Positions 17,300 through 26,505 of a stretch of 58,306 bases of DNA are shown piece by piece. This stretch comes from an uncultured Prevotellaceae bacterium (lineage in GTDB: Bacteria > Bacteroidota > Bacteroidia > Bacteroidales > Bacteroidaceae), in contig CAMWSK010000015.1 in NCBI GenBank assembly GCA_947176895.1, positions 1 through 58,306 on the forward strand, given 5' to 3'. The notes under the pieces were generated by a model. The model did no database searches. It was not told where the DNA came from and worked only from the letters and a program-made list of their open reading frames with translations. The translations under genes were made by a program, and so were the position numbers. Every line of letters starts with the position of its first letter. Positions within the stretch are counted from its first letter, which is position 1.

Positions 17300-18721
17300 A
17301 TGAAAAATGCAGGTGACAGCGCAGTCGTGTCGCACAAAATGGCTCTCGTTTTAGCCGCAGTTTTAATTATAGTGGTAGCAGGCTTGCTTTTCTTCCTGTC
17401 CGGAAGCAGCAAGGCTGACAGCCTGACAACCGCTTTGCCTCAGGACGCCATTGTGGTGGCAAAAATAGATGCAAAGAAACTGGTCAATGGCGATAATCTG
17501 TTGGCTGATGCCATTGACATGTACACATCCAAGGATGACTTGGAGGATACAGGTCTGGATTTTAGGATTCCTGCCTATGTGTTCGCTTTCCAGAAATATG
17601 GCGGCTGCGTGGTAGCTCTGCGTGAAGAGGATGATTTCATGGAGTTTGCTACGCAGGATGGCAAGATAGAACGTCAGCGCGGTTTGAAGTGGGGAAGTGC
17701 CTTCGGCAATTTCCTGGTGGCCAGCGATGGCCAACGCGCCATGGTTATCGGACCGGCCACTGCCGACGAGCAGGCTCAGCTGCGCAATCAAGTCTGCAAA
17801 TGGTTGAAGGAGCAGGACAAATGCTTGGTGAACGCTGATGTGATGGAGGCGGTGAATAAGGGTGAGGGCTTTTTGACCGTTGCCGGAAGTTCCGACAATC
17901 TGCCTCCCATGATAAAGCAGGAGATAAACAAGACGGGGGTGGATGTGAAAGGCATGTGTCTTGTTGCCGATTTGTCTCTCACACGCAAGGAACTGGCTTT
18001 GGAGATTGGGGCCGTTGGTATGAGTGACAGCCTCTTGGCTGCCTCAAAAGGCGGCTCGAAGATACTTAGCGGTTCGTTGGCAGGAACCTGTGGCGAGCGT
18101 CCTTTCGCTCATGCCGAGGTAGGCGTGAACGGCAAGGAGTTTCTGCAGGTGCTGAGGAAGACATTTAAGGAAATTCCCAAGTTCCACAAGATATGGCTTG
18201 AGGCTGACACGGCAATAGACTTGGATATGATTATCCAAAGTGTTAATGGTGATGCCAGTATCACTATACCCGAGTTTCCCCTTTCTTCTGAACCCGCCGT
18301 GCTGGTTCAGGCTGAACTGGAAGGCGATGCCTTTATGAAGAACGTGAATAGTTGGAACGACAACGAGTGGCTTCAGGTAAGGAATATAAAAATCGAGCCA
18401 TACCGAGACAACATCTATAGGGTGCTTGATGCCCCGATTTATTTCGGCACGAAACAGAACCGCCTGCTCATCGCCACACAAGAGCGGATGCTGGAAGAAA
18501 CACCCGGCGGCAAGAGTGCTCTGCCCCGGGAGGCTGAGGGCGCATTGGCGTATGCGTGCATAAATCTGGAGAAGACAGATGTGTGGAAGAAATTGTGGGA
18601 GGAGTTCCCCCTGCTTAATCTTGTGCCCGAGAAGCTGACCACGTTCAAGGAATTCAACCGCCTGCTGTTTGTCGCAAAGGACAACGCCCGTGTGCGCATC
18701 TCCTTGGGTACTTGGGATTAA
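17300..18721 (+). CDS. DUF4836-like membrane-anchored protein
   Basis: A 473-residue protein with one N-terminal transmembrane segment (VLAAVLIIVVAGLLFFL, about 18-35) and a large extracytoplasmic region. LPQDAIVVAKIDAKKLV after the anchor resembles the start of DUF4836-type proteins, which occur almost only in Bacteroidetes. No enzymatic motif is visible. It follows rsmE by 4 bp and precedes an ABC ATPase/permease pair, so it could be a partner of that transporter, but this is only a guess from position. Confidence 0.65.
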   Translation: MKNAGDSAVVSHKMALVLAAVLIIVVAGLLFFLSGSSKADSLTTALPQDAIVVAKIDAKKLVNGDNLLADAIDMYTSKDDLEDTGLDFRIPAYVFAFQKYGGCVVALREEDDFMEFATQDGKIERQRGLKWGSAFGNFLVASDGQRAMVIGPATADEQAQLRNQVCKWLKEQDKCLVNADVMEAVNKGEGFLTVAGSSDNLPPMIKQEINKTGVDVKGMCLVADLSLTRKELALEIGAVGMSDSLLAASKGGSKILSGSLAGTCGERPFAHAEVGVNGKEFLQVLRKTFKEIPKFHKIWLEADTAIDLDMIIQSVNGDASITIPEFPLSSEPAVLVQAELEGDAFMKNVNSWNDNEWLQVRNIKIEPYRDNIYRVLDAPIYFGTKQNRLLIATQERMLEETPGGKSALPREAEGALAYACINLEKTDVWKKLWEEFPLLNLVPEKLTTFKEFNRLLFVAKDNARVRISLGTWD

Positions 18722-18744
18722 AAGAAAAACATAATCCGTGTCGA

Positions 18745-19389
18745 ATGGAAACAATCGAGCTGAAGAGTGCGTTGCCTAATGTATTCCTCGATAGAGGGGA
18801 TGTAGAGAGTGAGGTCTGGAATCGGGATGTGACGTTTCGTAAGGGCCATCTCTACTTGGTAGAGGCTGCAAGCGGGACGGGTAAGAGTTCGTTGTGCAGC
18901 TATATCATCGGCTATCGTCACGATTATCAGGGGCACATATTGTTTGACGGAAAGGATATTTCCGACTTTGGCGTGGCACAATGGACGGATATGCGCCAGC
19001 ATCATCTGAGCCATCTCTTTCAGGAACTTCGCCTTTTCCCCGAGTTGACGGCCATGGAGAATGTGATGATAAAGAACAAACTCACGGGTTTTAAAAATCA
19101 GAAAGACATCGTGCAGTGGTTCGACCGTCTGGGCATTGCCGACAAAATGAACAGCAAAGTCGACCACCTGAGCTTCGGACAGCAGCAACGTGTGGCCATG
19201 ATACGTGCTTTGGCGCAACCGTTCGACTTCATCTTGGCAGATGAACCCATCAGCCATTTAGACGAAGGCAACTCCCGGGTGATGGCAGACATCATGATGG
19301 AGGAAGCAAAGAGGCAGGGAGCCGGGGTGATAGTCACCAGCATCGGCAAGCACATGACGTTGAACTACGATACGGTTTTGCATTTATGA
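18745..19389 (+). CDS. ABC transporter ATP-binding protein
   Basis: A 214-residue cytoplasmic ATPase subunit. Walker A reads ASGTGKSSLC (around 36-45), the Q-loop HLFQELRLFP, the signature HLSFGQQQRVAMIRAL (S-F-G-Q-Q instead of LSGGQ), Walker B FILADEP followed by the D-loop SHLDEG. The H-loop histidine is not obvious near the end (TSIGKHMTLN may supply it). The size fits LolD/MacB-type exporters. ATG 18745 is chosen because an earlier in-frame start at 18712 lies inside the preceding gene. The last four bases overlap the permease start (ATGA). Confidence 0.88.
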   Translation: METIELKSALPNVFLDRGDVESEVWNRDVTFRKGHLYLVEAASGTGKSSLCSYIIGYRHDYQGHILFDGKDISDFGVAQWTDMRQHHLSHLFQELRLFPELTAMENVMIKNKLTGFKNQKDIVQWFDRLGIADKMNSKVDHLSFGQQQRVAMIRALAQPFDFILADEPISHLDEGNSRVMADIMMEEAKRQGAGVIVTSIGKHMTLNYDTVLHL

Positions 19390-20585
19390 CTCTCGTCTGG
19401 AAACTTTTGCGCCGGCATGTGTCGGTGGCACAATTGCTGGGATTCTTTTTCGCGAACTTGCTCGGCATGCTTATCGTGTTGCTCTCCGTGCAGTTCTATT
19501 TTGACCTTAAACCTTTAATCTTGGGTGACGATAATGGAGCCATCAAGGGCGACTTTGTCATTGTGTCGAAACAAGTGGGGGGAATCTCTTCCGACAATAG
19601 CTTCGACGACGAGGAGGTTGCCGAGGTACGGAGCCAACGTTTCGTGAAGAGCGTGGGCATGTTTACTGCCAGCCGGTTTAAGGTGTACGGCATGATGGGC
19701 ATAGGCGGTGGTCCCTCGATGGGCACGCAGATGTTCTTTGAAAGTGTTCCTGACAAGTTCGTGGATGTAAACAGCACTCAGTGGAAGGTGACGGAGAGTG
19801 GTGATGGCGTTCCCGTCGTGCCCATCATTTTGCCTCGCAACTATCTTAGCTTATACAACTTCGGTTTCGCCCAAAGTCAGTCCTTGCCTCAGATTTCCGA
19901 GGGAACCGTGAGCATGATGGATATTACCCTTCGCTTTCGCGGTAACGGTCTGGAGGAGTACATGAGGGGAAAGGTGGTAGGTTTCTCCTCGCGTATCAAC
20001 ACGATACTGGTGCCGGACGATTTTTTGAGACAGTGCAACATGCGCTTCGCTTCCGGTGAAGATACCCGTCATTCCCGATTGATTCTGGAGGTCAGCAATC
20101 CTGCCGACGATGCCATCCCTCTGTTCATGCAGGAGAAGGGGTATGAGATAGATGAGGGCAAGCTGGATGCAGGCAAAATGATGTATTTCCTTAGGCTGGT
20201 CAGTGGCATCGTGATGGCTGTGGGCATACTTATCAGTGCTCTTTCGTTGTACATTCTGATGCTCAGTATTTTTCTGCTGGTTCAGAAGAACACACAGAAA
20301 CTCCGGAACCTTTTGCTTATCGGCTACAGCCCTGTTCGGGTTAGTCTGCCCTATCAGTTGCTTGCCATTGGGGTGAATGTCTTGGTTTTGTGCCTTGCCT
20401 TGGCTCTCCTCTTCTTCCTTCGGGAGGCTTATATGGAGTATGTGTGGCAGTTGTTCCCTACCATCCAAGACACCGTGATGTGGCCTTCGTTGGTTTTGGG
20501 CGTGGCGCTTTCCTTGATTGTATGTCTGTTTAATGCGGTGGCTATCCATCGCAAAGTGATGAATATCTGGAACAGAGAAGATTAG
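19386..20585 (+). CDS. FtsX/MacB-like ABC permease
   Basis: A 399-residue inner-membrane protein with the FtsX/LolE layout: one transmembrane helix near the N-terminus (about 15-37), a long periplasmic region (about 40-270), then three helices (about 275-300, 320-350, 365-385). It is the membrane half of the transporter encoded with the preceding ATPase. Such systems usually handle lipoproteins, peptides or cell-wall signals rather than simple nutrients. No cytoplasmic or periplasmic binding partner is encoded nearby, apart from the unassigned DUF4836-like protein. Substrate unknown. Confidence 0.8.
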   Translation: MTLVWKLLRRHVSVAQLLGFFFANLLGMLIVLLSVQFYFDLKPLILGDDNGAIKGDFVIVSKQVGGISSDNSFDDEEVAEVRSQRFVKSVGMFTASRFKVYGMMGIGGGPSMGTQMFFESVPDKFVDVNSTQWKVTESGDGVPVVPIILPRNYLSLYNFGFAQSQSLPQISEGTVSMMDITLRFRGNGLEEYMRGKVVGFSSRINTILVPDDFLRQCNMRFASGEDTRHSRLILEVSNPADDAIPLFMQEKGYEIDEGKLDAGKMMYFLRLVSGIVMAVGILISALSLYILMLSIFLLVQKNTQKLRNLLLIGYSPVRVSLPYQLLAIGVNVLVLCLALALLFFLREAYMEYVWQLFPTIQDTVMWPSLVLGVALSLIVCLFNAVAIHRKVMNIWNRED

Positions 20586-20586
20586 T

Positions 20587-22779
20587 ATGAAAGAACTTAC
20601 CTTGTTATATGGCGAGTGGGCTGGCCATGCCCCGGTCCTGTGTCAACCTATTACGGGCAGTGGCAGCAATCGTCAGTACTTCCGTTTGGACGATGCGGCG
20701 GGAAACCGTGTGATAGGTGTGGTGGGTACTTGTTATGAAGAAAACCGGGCTTTCCTTTATCTTTCACGCAGTTTCGCCTCTTGCGGATTGCCTGTGCCCC
20801 GGATATTGGCGGTGAGTCATGATGGCATGCGCTATTTGCAGACCGATTTGGGAAATCGTTCTCTATACGATGCGCTGAAGGCGGGGCGGGAGAGTGGCGG
20901 TGATTATTCTCAGGAAGAACGTGAGTTGATTCGCCGTGTCATCCGTCTTCTGCCCACGATTCAGCTAAAGGCTGCCGAAGGGTTGGATTTCAACCAATGT
21001 TATCCCCAGGCGCAGATGGACGAAACCAGCGTACGTTTCGACCTCAATTATTTCAAATACTGCTTTCTCATGCCCTCGGGTGTGTCATTTCATGAACTTC
21101 GTCTGGAGCAAAGTTTCGCGGCGTTGACCGCCTTACTGACCTGTGGCATGCAACAGGGATTCATGTATCGCGACTTCCAGGCACGCAATATCATGCTTGA
21201 TGCCGAGGGAAATCCTCATCTTATAGACTACCAGGGAGGGCGTCGCGGCCCCATACAATATGACCTGGCCTCTTTCCTTTGGCAGGCCTCGGCCCGTTAT
21301 CCCGAGGAACTTCGTCGGGAAATGGTGGACGAATATCTGGCGGCTCTTCGGGAATATACCGAGGTGGACGAGGATGAGTTCCGCCGCCAACTGCAACGGA
21401 TGGTGCTTTTCCGCCAGTTGCAGGTGCTGGGCACGTACGGTTTCCGCGGTTTGATAGAACGTAAGAAATATTTTCTGGATAGCATCCCGCATGCCATCCG
21501 TAATGTGAGATGTCTGCTTGAGCAGGGTGCGTGTGATGATGCTTATCTGTCGGATGTGCTCACACGATTGGTGGAGCACTATACTCCCTCTGACAATCCT
21601 GCCAACGCCCAACCCTCGGCATCGGCATATGATGGGCGTGGTGCTTTGCGGGTGCGTGTGTTCAGTTTCTCTTATAAGAAAGGAATTCCTGCGGATGAGA
21701 GCGGAAATGGCGGAGGATATGTGTTCGATTGCCGTTCCACTCACAATCCCGGTCGTTACCAGCCTTACAAACAGTTGACGGGATTGGACAGGCCTGTGAT
21801 AGATTTTCTGGAGAAGGATGGAGAAATCTTAACCTTCCTGAAGAGTGTGGACCGATTGGCCGATGCCCACGTGGAGCGCTACATCAAGCGTGGATTCACC
21901 GATTTGATGTTCTCTTTCGGGTGTACGGGCGGTCAGCATCGCAGCGTGTATTGTGCCCGGCACGTGGCCGAACACCTCAATAATAAATATGGCATAGAGG
22001 TGGAATTGTTCCATCGCGAGCAGAATATCCGTCAGTCTTTCCCCGCCCATCGCGTCCGCCCCTGGGGGCGTAAGGCGATGGTCTTTGCGGCAGGTATGGG
22101 CACGCGGCTCAAGCCCTTGACAGATGTGATTCCCAAGGCTCTTGTTCCGGTGGGTGGGAAGCCTTTGCTTCAGATTCAGGTGGAGAAGTTGCAAAAGGCA
22201 GGTTTTGAAGACATCGTGGTAAACATCCACCACCATGCCGACCAGATAGAAAACTGGTGTAAGGAACGTGGCCGCATTGCCTTGAGCGATGAACGGGCGG
22301 CTTTGTTGGATACGGGCGGAGGCATCCGCCATGCTTTGCCTCTGTTGGAGGATGCCGACCGCTTCCTGATACACAACGTTGACATTCTGAGTAATGTGAA
22401 TGTGGAGGAGTTTTGGCAGCGGGGCACCGAGGCCGAAGCTTGCCTGCTGGTGAGTGACCGGCAGACGCAACGTTATTTGCTGTTTGATGATGACATGCGT
22501 CTGGTGGGATGGACCAATGTGGCAACAGGAGAGGTGAAAAGTCCTTTCCCGCATCTGGAGACAGACAAATGCCGCAAGCTGGCTTTCGCCGGTATCCACC
22601 AGATGCGCACTTCGCTTGCCCGTGAGATGGAGCCGTGGCCCGAAAAATTCAGTATCATAGACTTCTATCTCAGTGTCTGTGCCACCCACGACATACGCGG
22701 CTATGTGCAGCCCGATTTGCGTCTGCTGGACGTGGGTAAGCTTGACACGTTGGCAAAGGCGAATGAGATGCCGGCGTAA
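20587..22779 (+). CDS. Three-domain fusion: sugar kinase, RapZ C-domain, nucleotidyltransferase
   Basis: A 730-residue protein. Residues 1-320 are an aminoglycoside-phosphotransferase-fold kinase like AmgK (catalytic loop YRDFQARNIM near 193, metal-binding LIDYQ near 210). Residues about 353-475 match the C-terminal domain of RapZ (VFSFSYKKGIP, FDCRSTHNPG, TGLDRPVIDFL, GCTGGQHRSVY) without its P-loop domain. Residues about 495-730 are a MurU/GlmU-like nucleotidyltransferase (VFAAGMGTRLKPLTD, PKALVPVGGKPLL). AmgK phosphorylates MurNAc/GlcNAc at C1 and MurU makes UDP-MurNAc, so the fusion probably salvages peptidoglycan sugars. RapZ-C binds glucosamine-6-phosphate in E. coli and may sense amino-sugar supply here. 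Starts one base after the permease stop. Confidence 0.82.
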   Translation: MKELTLLYGEWAGHAPVLCQPITGSGSNRQYFRLDDAAGNRVIGVVGTCYEENRAFLYLSRSFASCGLPVPRILAVSHDGMRYLQTDLGNRSLYDALKAGRESGGDYSQEERELIRRVIRLLPTIQLKAAEGLDFNQCYPQAQMDETSVRFDLNYFKYCFLMPSGVSFHELRLEQSFAALTALLTCGMQQGFMYRDFQARNIMLDAEGNPHLIDYQGGRRGPIQYDLASFLWQASARYPEELRREMVDEYLAALREYTEVDEDEFRRQLQRMVLFRQLQVLGTYGFRGLIERKKYFLDSIPHAIRNVRCLLEQGACDDAYLSDVLTRLVEHYTPSDNPANAQPSASAYDGRGALRVRVFSFSYKKGIPADESGNGGGYVFDCRSTHNPGRYQPYKQLTGLDRPVIDFLEKDGEILTFLKSVDRLADAHVERYIKRGFTDLMFSFGCTGGQHRSVYCARHVAEHLNNKYGIEVELFHREQNIRQSFPAHRVRPWGRKAMVFAAGMGTRLKPLTDVIPKALVPVGGKPLLQIQVEKLQKAGFEDIVVNIHHHADQIENWCKERGRIALSDERAALLDTGGGIRHALPLLEDADRFLIHNVDILSNVNVEEFWQRGTEAEACLLVSDRQTQRYLLFDDDMRLVGWTNVATGEVKSPFPHLETDKCRKLAFAGIHQMRTSLAREMEPWPEKFSIIDFYLSVCATHDIRGYVQPDLRLLDVGKLDTLAKANEMPA

Positions 22780-22816
22780 ATTCTTAATCCTTAACCAATA
22801 ACTACTGACTGTAAAA

Positions 22817-22848
22817 TTTGGTGCGATAGCAAAATTTATCTACCTTTG
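22817..22848 (+). promoter_or_regulatory. rpsP promoter
   Basis: TTTG (22817-22820), a 20-bp spacer and TACCTTTG (22841-22848) form an ideal Bacteroidetes promoter 63 bp before the rpsP start. Confidence 0.8.
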
Positions 22849-22910
22849 CACTCGCTGTCACGAGTTGGCAGCATATTTCAAACCTATTAAATAAAATTTT
22901 AACTCAAAAA

Positions 22911-23447
22911 ATGGCAACAAAAATTAGATTGCAGCGTCACGGACGTAAGAGTTACGCTTTTTACAGCATTGTGATCGCTGATGTAAGAGCTCCACGTGAT
23001 GGTAAGTTTACAGAGAAGATTGGTACGTACAACCCCAACACCAATCCCGCCACTGTAGATTTGAAATTCGACCGCGCTCTGTACTGGGTAGAGGTGGGTG
23101 CACAGCCTACCGATACGGTACGTAACATCCTCTCTAAGGAGGGCGTTTATCTGATGAAGCACCTCAAGGGTGGTGTGAAGAAAGGCGCATTCGACGAAGC
23201 TACCGCTCAGCAGAAGTTCGAGCAGTGGCAGGCACAGAAGAAGCAGAGTACTGCTGCAGTAGCTGCTCAGGTGGCCGCTGACAAAAAGTCAGCTTTGGCT
23301 GCAAGCCTGGAGGCCGAGAAGAAGGCCAACGCCGAGATCGCTAAGAAGGTAGCCGAGAAGAAAGCTGAAGCTGCCGCCAAGGCTGCCGAGGCTGCTGCCG
23401 CTGAGGCTCCCGCCGAGGAAGCAACTGAAACCCCCGCAGAGGCCTAA
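22911..23447 (+). CDS. rpsP: 30S ribosomal protein S16
   Basis: A 178-residue protein. Residues 1-80 are the conserved S16 fold ([41 protein letters not shown]). S16 binds 16S rRNA early in assembly of the small subunit. Residues about 100-178 form a long alanine-, lysine- and glutamate-rich tail ([18 protein letters not shown]), which would be helical or disordered. Canonical S16 has about 80-90 residues, so the tail doubles the protein; similar tails occur in other Bacteroidetes. Monocistronic, with its own promoter and terminator. Confidence 0.97.
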   Translation: MATKIRLQRHGRKSYAFYSIVIADVRAPRDGKFTEKIGTYNPNTNPATVDLKFDRALYWVEVGAQPTDTVRNILSKEGVYLMKHLKGGVKKGAFDEATAQQKFEQWQAQKKQSTAAVAAQVAADKKSALAASLEAEKKANAEIAKKVAEKKAEAAAKAAEAAAAEAPAEEATETPAEA

Positions 23448-23494
23448 GTCAACCAAGTTAAAAATTTTATTTCAATAGATTTTCCAAACACCCG

Positions 23495-23526
23495 AAGAGC
23501 TCTGCCGTGAGGCAGGGCTCTTTTTT
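23495..23526 (+). terminator. rpsP terminator
   Basis: A GC-rich stem, AAGAGCTCTGCC / GGCAGGGCTCTT with a GTGA loop, is followed by a T-run. Confidence 0.9.
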
Positions 23527-23593
23527 GTTTGACAGAAATTGGCAGATATCGTTTTTCTATGTGCAATATGTAGCGTTTTAGAAAAATAATATG

Positions 23594-23601
23594 TACTTTT
23601 G
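23594..23601 (+). promoter_or_regulatory. Promoter of the TrpB2 gene
   Basis: TACTTTTG matches the -7 box 45 bp upstream of the start; no good -33 box is seen. Confidence 0.5.
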
Positions 23602-23645
23602 TTACGTAAAAAGATTTGAGTTCTATCAGTTATTATTGTTATTTT

Positions 23646-25013
23646 ATGAGTACACGACAGAAACGCTACTTCCTTACTGAGGAGGAAATCCCCACCCGGT
23701 GGTATAACATCCAGGCAGACATGCCCAACAAACCATTGCCTCCCTTGAATCCCGTTACGCATGAACCTATGAAAGCCGAGGATTTCTATCCTCTTTTCTC
23801 CAAGGCTGTCAGCGATCAGGAGTTGAACACGACCGATGCCTGGATTGATATTCCGGAGGAAGTTCGTGATATGTATAAGTATTATCGCAGCACTCCTTTG
23901 GTACGCGCCTATGGTTTGGAGGAAGCCTTGGGAACTCCCGCTCATATTTATTTCAAAAACGAGAGCGTTTCCCCCGTCGGCAGCCACAAGTTGAACAGTG
24001 CCTTGCCCCAAGCCTATTATTGTAAAAAGGAAGGTGTGACAAACATCACCACCGAGACCGGTGCCGGCCAATGGGGGGCCGCTCTCAGTTATGCCGCCAA
24101 GGTGTTTGGCCTGGAGGCTGCTGTCTATCAAGTGAAAATATCATACGAGCAGAAGCCTTACCGCCGCAGCATCATGCAGACTTACGGCGCCCAAGTGACC
24201 GCCTCACCCTCGATGAGTACTCGTGCGGGTAAGGATGTGCTGACCAAAGACCCCAACAACCAAGGCTCTTTGGGCACAGCTATCAGCGAGGCTGTGGAAT
24301 TGGCCAGAATGACGCCCAACTGCAAATATGTGTTAGGCTCTGTGCTCAACCATGTGGCTCTTCACCAGACTATCATCGGCTTGGAGGCAGAGAAACAGAT
24401 GAAGATGGCGGGCGAGTATCCCGATGTGGTGATTGGTTGTTTTGGCGGTGGCAGTAACTTTGCCGGCATCAGCTTCCCCTTCATGCGCCACACTCTTTTG
24501 GAGGGAAAGAAGACCCGTTACATTGCAGCCGAGCCGGCCAGTTGTCCCAAGTTGACCCGTGGCGTGTTTCAGTATGATTTCGGCGATCTTTCCGGTCTGA
24601 CTCCCCTGTTGCCCATGTACACACTGGGCCATGACTTCATGCCTGCCAACATACATGCGGGAGGCTTGCGTTATCATGGTGCCGGAATGATTATTTCTCA
24701 GTTGATGAAAGACGGCTATATGGAGGCCGTGGACATCCAGCAGCTGGATAGTTTTGATGCCGGTGTGCTGTTTGCCAAGGCTGAGGGCATCGTCCCTGCC
24801 CCCGAGAGTTGTCATGCCATTGCCGCCACCATCCGTGAGGCCATGAAGTGTAAGGAAACAGGTGAGGAGAAGGTTATCCTGTTCAATCTCTCCGGTCACG
24901 GGTTGATAGATATGGCAGCTTACGACCAATACTTTAGCGGTTCGCTGCAAAACTACGAGGCTTCGGATGAATTGATCAAGCGGAATACAGACAAGTTGGA
25001 TAAGATTATCTGA
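23646..25013 (+). CDS. trpB2: TrpB2-type tryptophan synthase beta-like PLP enzyme
   Basis: A 455-residue PLP enzyme of the TrpB2 group. It is longer than TrpB1 and has the N-terminal RWYNIQADMP...PPLNP.T segment of that group. The lysine that forms the Schiff base is in VGSHKLNSALPQ (around residue 113). TETGAGQWGAALSYAA and the glycine-rich phosphate-binding GCFGGGSNFAG complete the active site. It would make tryptophan from indole and serine. No trpA or other trp gene is nearby, so it may act alone on free indole, as suggested for other TrpB2 proteins. ATG 23646 gives the usual start. Followed by a terminator. Confidence 0.93.
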   Translation: MSTRQKRYFLTEEEIPTRWYNIQADMPNKPLPPLNPVTHEPMKAEDFYPLFSKAVSDQELNTTDAWIDIPEEVRDMYKYYRSTPLVRAYGLEEALGTPAHIYFKNESVSPVGSHKLNSALPQAYYCKKEGVTNITTETGAGQWGAALSYAAKVFGLEAAVYQVKISYEQKPYRRSIMQTYGAQVTASPSMSTRAGKDVLTKDPNNQGSLGTAISEAVELARMTPNCKYVLGSVLNHVALHQTIIGLEAEKQMKMAGEYPDVVIGCFGGGSNFAGISFPFMRHTLLEGKKTRYIAAEPASCPKLTRGVFQYDFGDLSGLTPLLPMYTLGHDFMPANIHAGGLRYHGAGMIISQLMKDGYMEAVDIQQLDSFDAGVLFAKAEGIVPAPESCHAIAATIREAMKCKETGEEKVILFNLSGHGLIDMAAYDQYFSGSLQNYEASDELIKRNTDKLDKII

Positions 25014-25020
25014 TGAAGAG

Positions 25021-25056
25021 GGGGAGTGCCAGTTCATTTTGACACTCCCCGTTTTT
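25021..25056 (+). terminator. TrpB2 terminator
   Basis: The stem GGGGAGTG / CACTCCCC (25021-25050 including the loop) is followed by GTTTTT. Confidence 0.88.
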
Positions 25057-25070
25057 CTTATTCCATAACA

Positions 25071-25110
25071 CACGAAAAAGCCTGACTCATGTGAGTCAGG
25101 CTTTTTCGTG
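25071..25110. terminator. Bidirectional 40-bp palindrome, terminator of the tRNA gene
   Basis: A perfect inverted repeat with 19-bp arms around a central TG. The arms contain A- and T-runs (CGAAAAAGCC / GGCTTTTTCG) around a GACTCA core, so it can terminate in either direction. Its right end reaches into the 3' end of the tRNA-Ala gene by two bases, and it is the obvious terminator for that minus-strand tRNA. Confidence 0.85.
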
Positions 25111-25182
25111 GAGAATATCGGATTCGAACCGATGACCCCTTGCATGCCATGCAAGTGCTCTAGCCAGCTGAGCTAATCCCCC
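25109..25182 (-). tRNA. tRNA-Ala (anticodon GGC)
   Basis: A full cloverleaf of 74 nt on the minus strand: acceptor GGGGGAT/ATTCTCC (two G-U pairs), D-arm GCTC..GAGC, anticodon arm CTTGC-ATGGCAT-GCAAG with anticodon GGC, and T-arm ATCGG-TTCGAAT-CCGAT. The CCA end is not encoded. It reads GCC and GCU alanine codons. Confidence 0.96.
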
Positions 25183-25247
25183 GTTTTGTTTTACGTGTGC
25201 AAAGGTAGATGTTTTTGCTGAATCTGCAAAAGAAATGAGCAAGTTTT

Positions 25248-25279
25248 TTTGTGTCCGTGGTCGAAATGTCGTAATTTTG
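25248..25279 (+). promoter_or_regulatory. purT promoter
   Basis: TTTG (25248-25251), a 20-bp spacer and TAATTTTG (25272-25279) lie 29 bp before the purT start. Confidence 0.8.
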
Positions 25280-25308
25280 TGGATGGGATTCTATATATAA
25301 TAAGGTGT

Positions 25309-26472
25309 ATGAAGAAGATATTGTTATTGGGCTCGGGTGAACTGGGCAAGGAATTTGTGATTGCCGTGAAGCGTTTGGGGCATACCGTGGTGGCTTGCGA
25401 CAGCTATGCCGGTGCTCCTGCCATGCAGGTGGCCGATGAGTGTCGCGTGTTCTCCATGCTCGATGGTGAGGCCTTGGAGCGTGTGGTGCGGGATGTACAG
25501 CCGGATATCATTGTTCCCGAGGTGGAAAGTATCCGTACCGAAAAACTGTATGAGTTTGAGGGTGAGGGAATCCAGGTTGTTCCCAGTGCGCGTGCCGTCA
25601 ATTTCACCATGAACCGCAAGGCCATTCGCGAGTTGGCCCACACCGAGTTGGGCTTGCGCACGGCTGAATATCGCTATGCCACCAGTCTGGAGGAGTTGCA
25701 GCAGGCGGCCGATGCCTTGGGTTACCCTCTCATTGTGAAACCGTTGATGAGTAGTAGTGGTCATGGTCAAAGCAAGGTGGACAACGCTGCCGGAGTGGCT
25801 GCCGCATGGGCTAAGGCGCAGACGGGTGCGCGTGGCGATATACAGGAGGTTATTGTCGAGAAGTTCGTTCCCTTTGACTACGAGATTACTCTGCTCACCG
25901 TAACGCAGAAGGGCGGCCCCACGCTGTTCTGTGCCCCCATCGGACATGTGCAGAAGGGTGGCGACTATCGCGAGAGTTTCCAGCCCCGTGTGATGCGCCC
26001 CGAACTGATGGAGGAGGCCCGCCGGATGGCGGGAAAGGTGACCGAGGCACTCACGGGTGCCGGTATCTGGGGTGTGGAGTTTTTCGTGAGCGAGAAGGAG
26101 GGTGTTATCTTCAATGAGCTGAGTCCTCGTCCTCACGATACCGGTATGGTGACGCTGGCCGGTACGCAGAATTTGAACGAGTTTGAACTTCATGCGCGTG
26201 CCGTGTTGGGGCTTCCCATTCCGCAAATCGAGCAGTATCGCCAAGGGGTGAGTGCCGTTATCCTTTCTTCTGTGGAGTCGGATTGCCCCGACTATGAAGG
26301 TGTGGAGAGAGTGTGTGCCACTCCTCGCACGGATTTGCGCATCTTTGGCAAACCGGTGGCACATGTGGGCCGGCGTATGGGCGTAGTGGTTTGCTGGGAT
26401 GAATTGGATGCCGATCAGGAGGTTTTGCGCCGCAGTTGTGTGGAACTGGCCGGTCAGGTCCGGGTGAAGTGA
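25309..26472 (+). CDS. purT: Formate-dependent GAR transformylase
   Basis: A 387-residue ATP-grasp enzyme that makes formylglycinamide ribonucleotide from formate, ATP and GAR in purine synthesis, bypassing the folate-dependent PurN. Signatures are [14 protein letters not shown] at the N-terminus, [10 protein letters not shown], the ATP-binding loop [24 protein letters not shown] and [14 protein letters not shown], all typical of PurT. ATG 25309, preceded by AAGG, matches the family start; upstream in-frame codons are not needed. Monocistronic, with its own promoter; the 3' side has a hairpin and repeat array B. Confidence 0.96.
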   Translation: MKKILLLGSGELGKEFVIAVKRLGHTVVACDSYAGAPAMQVADECRVFSMLDGEALERVVRDVQPDIIVPEVESIRTEKLYEFEGEGIQVVPSARAVNFTMNRKAIRELAHTELGLRTAEYRYATSLEELQQAADALGYPLIVKPLMSSSGHGQSKVDNAAGVAAAWAKAQTGARGDIQEVIVEKFVPFDYEITLLTVTQKGGPTLFCAPIGHVQKGGDYRESFQPRVMRPELMEEARRMAGKVTEALTGAGIWGVEFFVSEKEGVIFNELSPRPHDTGMVTLAGTQNLNEFELHARAVLGLPIPQIEQYRQGVSAVILSSVESDCPDYEGVERVCATPRTDLRIFGKPVAHVGRRMGVVVCWDELDADQEVLRRSCVELAGQVRVK

Positions 26473-26483
26473 TATGCAAGAAA

Positions 26484-26505
26484 AATCATCCGCATGGGGG
26501 TGATT
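26484..26505 (+). terminator. Weak hairpin after purT
   Basis: AATCATCC / GGGTGATT forms an 8-bp stem with one G-U pair. The usual T-run is missing; a palindromic unit starts immediately after it. Confidence 0.4.
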
